The position numbers and the translations under genes were made by a program. DNA of 50,933 bases from Planctomycetota bacterium (GTDB taxonomy: Bacteria > Planctomycetota > UBA8742 > UBA2392): NCBI GenBank assembly GCA_019186845.1, contig JABARW010000055.1, forward strand, positions 1 through 50,933, given 5' to 3'. Shown piece after piece: positions 48,869 through 50,933 of this stretch. Position 1 is the first letter of the stretch. Each line of letters starts with the position of its first letter. The notes under the pieces were generated by a model that had not been told where the DNA came from, searched no databases, and worked only from the letters and a program-made list of their open reading frames with translations.

Positions 48869-49240
48869 ATGTCCGGACTCGATCCCAACTCCACCAGCAC
48901 CCTGACCAGCGGTCGGCAACCGGCGTCGCGCTCATCGCTGTTGCTGGTGGCCGCCATGCTGGCCGCCCTTGGCATCCTGCTCTCCAACAGCATCATCCCG
49001 AACTACCACGAGCATCAGGACTGCCTCAAGCGTGCCGCCGGCCTGGAGGCAACGCTTGAGCAACGGCGCGAAACGGTGGAGCGCCTGCAGGGCGAGATCG
49101 ACGCACTTAGCGACCCTTATTATCTTGCACAGATTTTACCTTCTAGGTACAATTTCCGGTGGGATGAGAAGTCTGAGGCTTGGCGTGCTCGCAATGGCGC
49201 GTCTGACCCCTCGCCGGGGAACAGCGTGTCCAGCCGATAG
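48869..49240 (+). CDS. FtsB/DivIC-like septum formation initiator protein
   Basis: This 123-residue bitopic protein has a short polar start, one membrane helix (SSLLLVAAMLAALGILLSN, about 22-40) and a coiled-coil segment (CLKRAAGLEATLEQRRETVERLQGEIDAL), then DPYYLAQILPSRYNFRWDEKSE. The order of TM helix, coiled coil, and D-P-x-x-[IL]-E/A-x-x-A-R matches FtsB/DivIC, which joins FtsL and FtsQ in the divisome. Here DPYYLAQIL takes that place. Sequence identity is low in this family, so the call rests on layout. AGGAG lies just before the ATG. fliM follows after 21 bases on the same strand. Confidence 0.7.
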   Translation: MSGLDPNSTSTLTSGRQPASRSSLLLVAAMLAALGILLSNSIIPNYHEHQDCLKRAAGLEATLEQRRETVERLQGEIDALSDPYYLAQILPSRYNFRWDEKSEAWRARNGASDPSPGNSVSSR

Positions 49241-49261
49241 CGCCGGCCCCCGGGGCGGCCC

Positions 49262-50233
49262 ATGGCGGACACACTTAAGCAAAGCGAACTGGAATCTCTC
49301 CTCAAAGTCGTCGGCGAGAAGCCCCCGTCTCCTGCCGCGCCGCGGCCGGCAGCCAGCGGGGTGACTAACTACGACTTCAAGCGGCCAGAGCGCGTGGGCA
49401 AGGAGCAGATCCGTGCGCTGGAGCGCCTCCACGAAGTCTTCGCCCGGAACGTCTCGGCGGCGCTGTCGAGCCAGATGCGCACCCTCATTGACTGCCGGCT
49501 TTTGGGCATGGAGCAGGCTACCTATCAGGAGTTCACCCTCGGCGTCTCGAACCCGACCTGCTTCAACCTGATCCGCGCGCCGGAACTGGAAGGCGAACTG
49601 ATCCTGGATATCAACCCCAGGCTGGTCTTTGGCATGTTTGACAAGCTCACCGGCGGCGGCTCGGCGCGCTTTGAAGCCCCCGCCCGGGCCCTCTCCGAAC
49701 TTGAATGGAAGGTGATGCGCCCCACCCTCAATCGCGTGCTCGAACAGCTGCGCAACGCCTGGGAGAGCCTCGCGCCCATGCGCTTTGAGTGGGCCAGCCA
49801 CGAAACCAATCCTCAGCTTGCGCAAAGCATCGCCCCTAACGAGCCGGTGGTCCTCATCTCCTTTGAGATGACATTGAGCGCCGAACAGAACGGCCGCATG
49901 ACGCTTTGCCTGCCCCATAACCTCATCGAACCTGTGCTCTCGCGCATCTCCGGCCTGTGGCTTGGCAACAAAGTCCATCGCGACGAACACACCCGCGACA
50001 GCATCCGCGGCCGCCTGGCCACGGCTCCTGTGGAACTCACCTGTACGCTCGAACCTGTCCACATGTCCCTCAAGGAACTGAGCGAGCTCGAGGTTGGGCA
50101 CATCATTACACTCTCCCACCCCGTCGATACGCCCCTGCTCATCGAACTTGACGGCCAGCCCACCTTCCTGGGAAAGCTGGGCCAGCTCAAGTCACGCGGC
50201 ACGACCTGCGTTCGCATCACCGGCGAAGCCTGA
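49262..50233 (+). CDS. fliM: Flagellar motor switch protein FliM
   Basis: FliM sits in the flagellar C-ring and binds phosphorylated CheY. The 323-residue protein has the N-terminal LKQSELESLL, which corresponds to the LSQxEIDALL CheY-binding peptide. The FliM middle domain follows (NYDFKRPERVGKEQIRALERLHEVFARNVSAALS, MFDKLTGGGSARF, ALSELEWKVM). The C-terminal SpoA-like domain (ELEVGHIITLSHPVDTPLLIELDGQPTFLGKLG) binds FliN and FliG. CxxRPL-type wording is replaced by YDFKRPERV, which is normal for FliM. No other flagellar gene is adjacent, although a FliA/WhiG sigma factor occurs at 11.4 kb. A flagellum is thus likely, with genes elsewhere. Confidence 0.9.
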   Translation: MADTLKQSELESLLKVVGEKPPSPAAPRPAASGVTNYDFKRPERVGKEQIRALERLHEVFARNVSAALSSQMRTLIDCRLLGMEQATYQEFTLGVSNPTCFNLIRAPELEGELILDINPRLVFGMFDKLTGGGSARFEAPARALSELEWKVMRPTLNRVLEQLRNAWESLAPMRFEWASHETNPQLAQSIAPNEPVVLISFEMTLSAEQNGRMTLCLPHNLIEPVLSRISGLWLGNKVHRDEHTRDSIRGRLATAPVELTCTLEPVHMSLKELSELEVGHIITLSHPVDTPLLIELDGQPTFLGKLGQLKSRGTTCVRITGEA

Positions 50234-50420
50234 GCTGAGCCAAGACTCCCGCCGCGCCTCCTTGGCGTAAGTGGCTAGTCGCCGCACTGATGCGATGATG
50301 TTGCCACTTGGGCGGGGGAATTCGCTTGCGGTTGCAACCATTTCGGACAGAATTTCCCCATTCAACTTTGTCCCATTGATAGGCCAGCACTTTGTTGGCC
50401 AACCGCATGCGAGGTAACAC

Positions 50421-50843
50421 ATGCCCCTCCGTAGGTACGTCTTTGCAGCCACCGTGCTGCTGGCAGCCCTGGCTGCCTCGGGTTTGAGAGCCGCGCCTCT
50501 CGACCCCAACTCGTTCACGTCGCTGGGTACCATGAATCTGGCGGCAGGCAGCTACACCGTGGATACCACGGCCTTGACCCTGACCGGTCCCGGCACGAAC
50601 TTCAACGGCGTGGTTTCAGGCAGCATCTGCGTGTTCTGCTTTGACTCGATCACCGTACAGACCGGCGCGACGGTGACCTGCGTCGGCACCCGGCCCGTGG
50701 CTTTCCTGTCCAAGGGCACCGCGATCATTTCCGGCACCATCTCCGCCGACGGCAACCGAATCGACACCCACCCCGACGCCTCCGAGGATCGCGGCAAGAC
50801 CTGGCGCAAAGACTTCGACCTCACGTTCGAGCGCCGCACCTGA
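50421..50843 (+). CDS. Short secreted protein resembling the N-terminus of larger surface proteins
   Basis: The 140-residue protein has a signal peptide (RRYVFAATVLLAALAASGLRA, cleavage near RAA). A beta-rich domain follows (TMNLAAGSYTVDTTALTLTG, SITVQTGATVTCVGTRPVAFLSKGTAIISGTISADG), of the kind found at the start of long right-handed beta-helix surface proteins. After ISADGNRIDTHPD the sequence turns hydrophilic and ends DLTFERRT at a TGA. A 16-bp perfect hairpin lies 31 bases later, so the gene really ends here and is not cut by the window. GAGGT lies five bases before the ATG. It may be a decayed or shortened copy of a longer protein. Confidence 0.65.
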   Translation: MPLRRYVFAATVLLAALAASGLRAAPLDPNSFTSLGTMNLAAGSYTVDTTALTLTGPGTNFNGVVSGSICVFCFDSITVQTGATVTCVGTRPVAFLSKGTAIISGTISADGNRIDTHPDASEDRGKTWRKDFDLTFERRT

Positions 50844-50874
50844 CCACATCCGAGCCAACCAGCAGGCACACAAC

Positions 50875-50913
50875 GGGCGCGGGCGACCTCTGGTATCGAG
50901 GTCGCCCGCGCCC
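50875..50913 (+). terminator. Strong intrinsic terminator hairpin
   Basis: GGGCGCGGGCGACCTC (50875-50890) and GAGGTCGCCCGCGCCC (50898-50913) form a perfect 16-bp stem with a seven-base loop. It is the longest perfect stem in the window. The tail is only moderately T-rich. Confidence 0.75.
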
Positions 50914-50933
50914 CTTCGCACACCCTGTTTTCC

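Noticed and set aside
1..50933. Recoded UGA selenoproteins, CRISPR arrays, insertion sequences and rRNA
   Set aside because: No frame I read continued past a UGA into a matching domain, no regularly spaced short repeats occur, and no transposase or rRNA-like stretch was seen.

Overview
The window is about 51 kb of gene-dense, GC-rich bacterial chromosome. It carries 46 supported protein genes (one cut by the left edge) and two tRNA genes. I see no insertion sequence, prophage, CRISPR array or rRNA. The cell is diderm: there are lipoproteins with lipoboxes, a predicted outer-membrane barrel, a Tat lipoprotein, RodA, FliM and YidD. Large VWA, FHA and HEAT/TPR envelope proteins, several sigma factors, a small LigD-phosphoesterase-like protein, a PTS without any sugar permease and SelB together recall Planctomycetota or neighbouring phyla. 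That placement is an inference from gene style only.

Layout. 1-1394: end of a thioesterase, a small phosphoesterase-like gene and truA, the last two divergent with overlapping start codons. 1493-10701: a long plus-strand run of nutrient and energy signalling genes: metallophosphoesterase, hibernation factor, YvcK, HPr, enzyme I, PrkA, a polytopic membrane protein, a TPR/ImpE-like protein and a PII-like protein whose T-loop lacks the uridylylated tyrosine. 10715-14625: a small membrane protein, a FliA/WhiG sigma factor preceded by a perfect AT-rich dyad, a lipoprotein, a site-2 protease, a 75-residue protein and moaE. 14751-17980: divergent proline-catabolism dehydrogenase and Tat amine oxidase. 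18052-21411: tRNA-Val, a double-FHA membrane protein and a thiamine-binding-family protein. 21500-26101: selB, then bioA translationally coupled to a MATCAP-like (DUF1704) metallopeptidase.

26428-33562: an outer-membrane protein, rodA, a second sigma factor, a 902-residue coiled-coil protein and a membrane protein. 33668-43169: seven consecutive minus-strand genes, nearly all exported, of no named system: two lipoproteins, a double-VWA membrane protein, two HEAT/TPR-like secreted proteins and two secretin N-domain-like proteins. 43370-44636: tRNA-Leu followed five bases later by a Pnkp-like RNA-repair-family gene with a degenerate kinase domain. 44708-48577: an NmrA-like reductase, yidD, an SPFH protein, a small ORF and lysC. 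48869-50913: an FtsB-like protein, fliM, a short secreted protein and a strong terminator.

Best candidates for undescribed biology are the 33.7-43.2 kb envelope cluster, the tRNA-Leu/Pnkp-like pair, the signalling run ending in the atypical PII protein, and the bioA-metallopeptidase coupling. All functional links are inferred from neighbourhood and family knowledge; no database search was possible.
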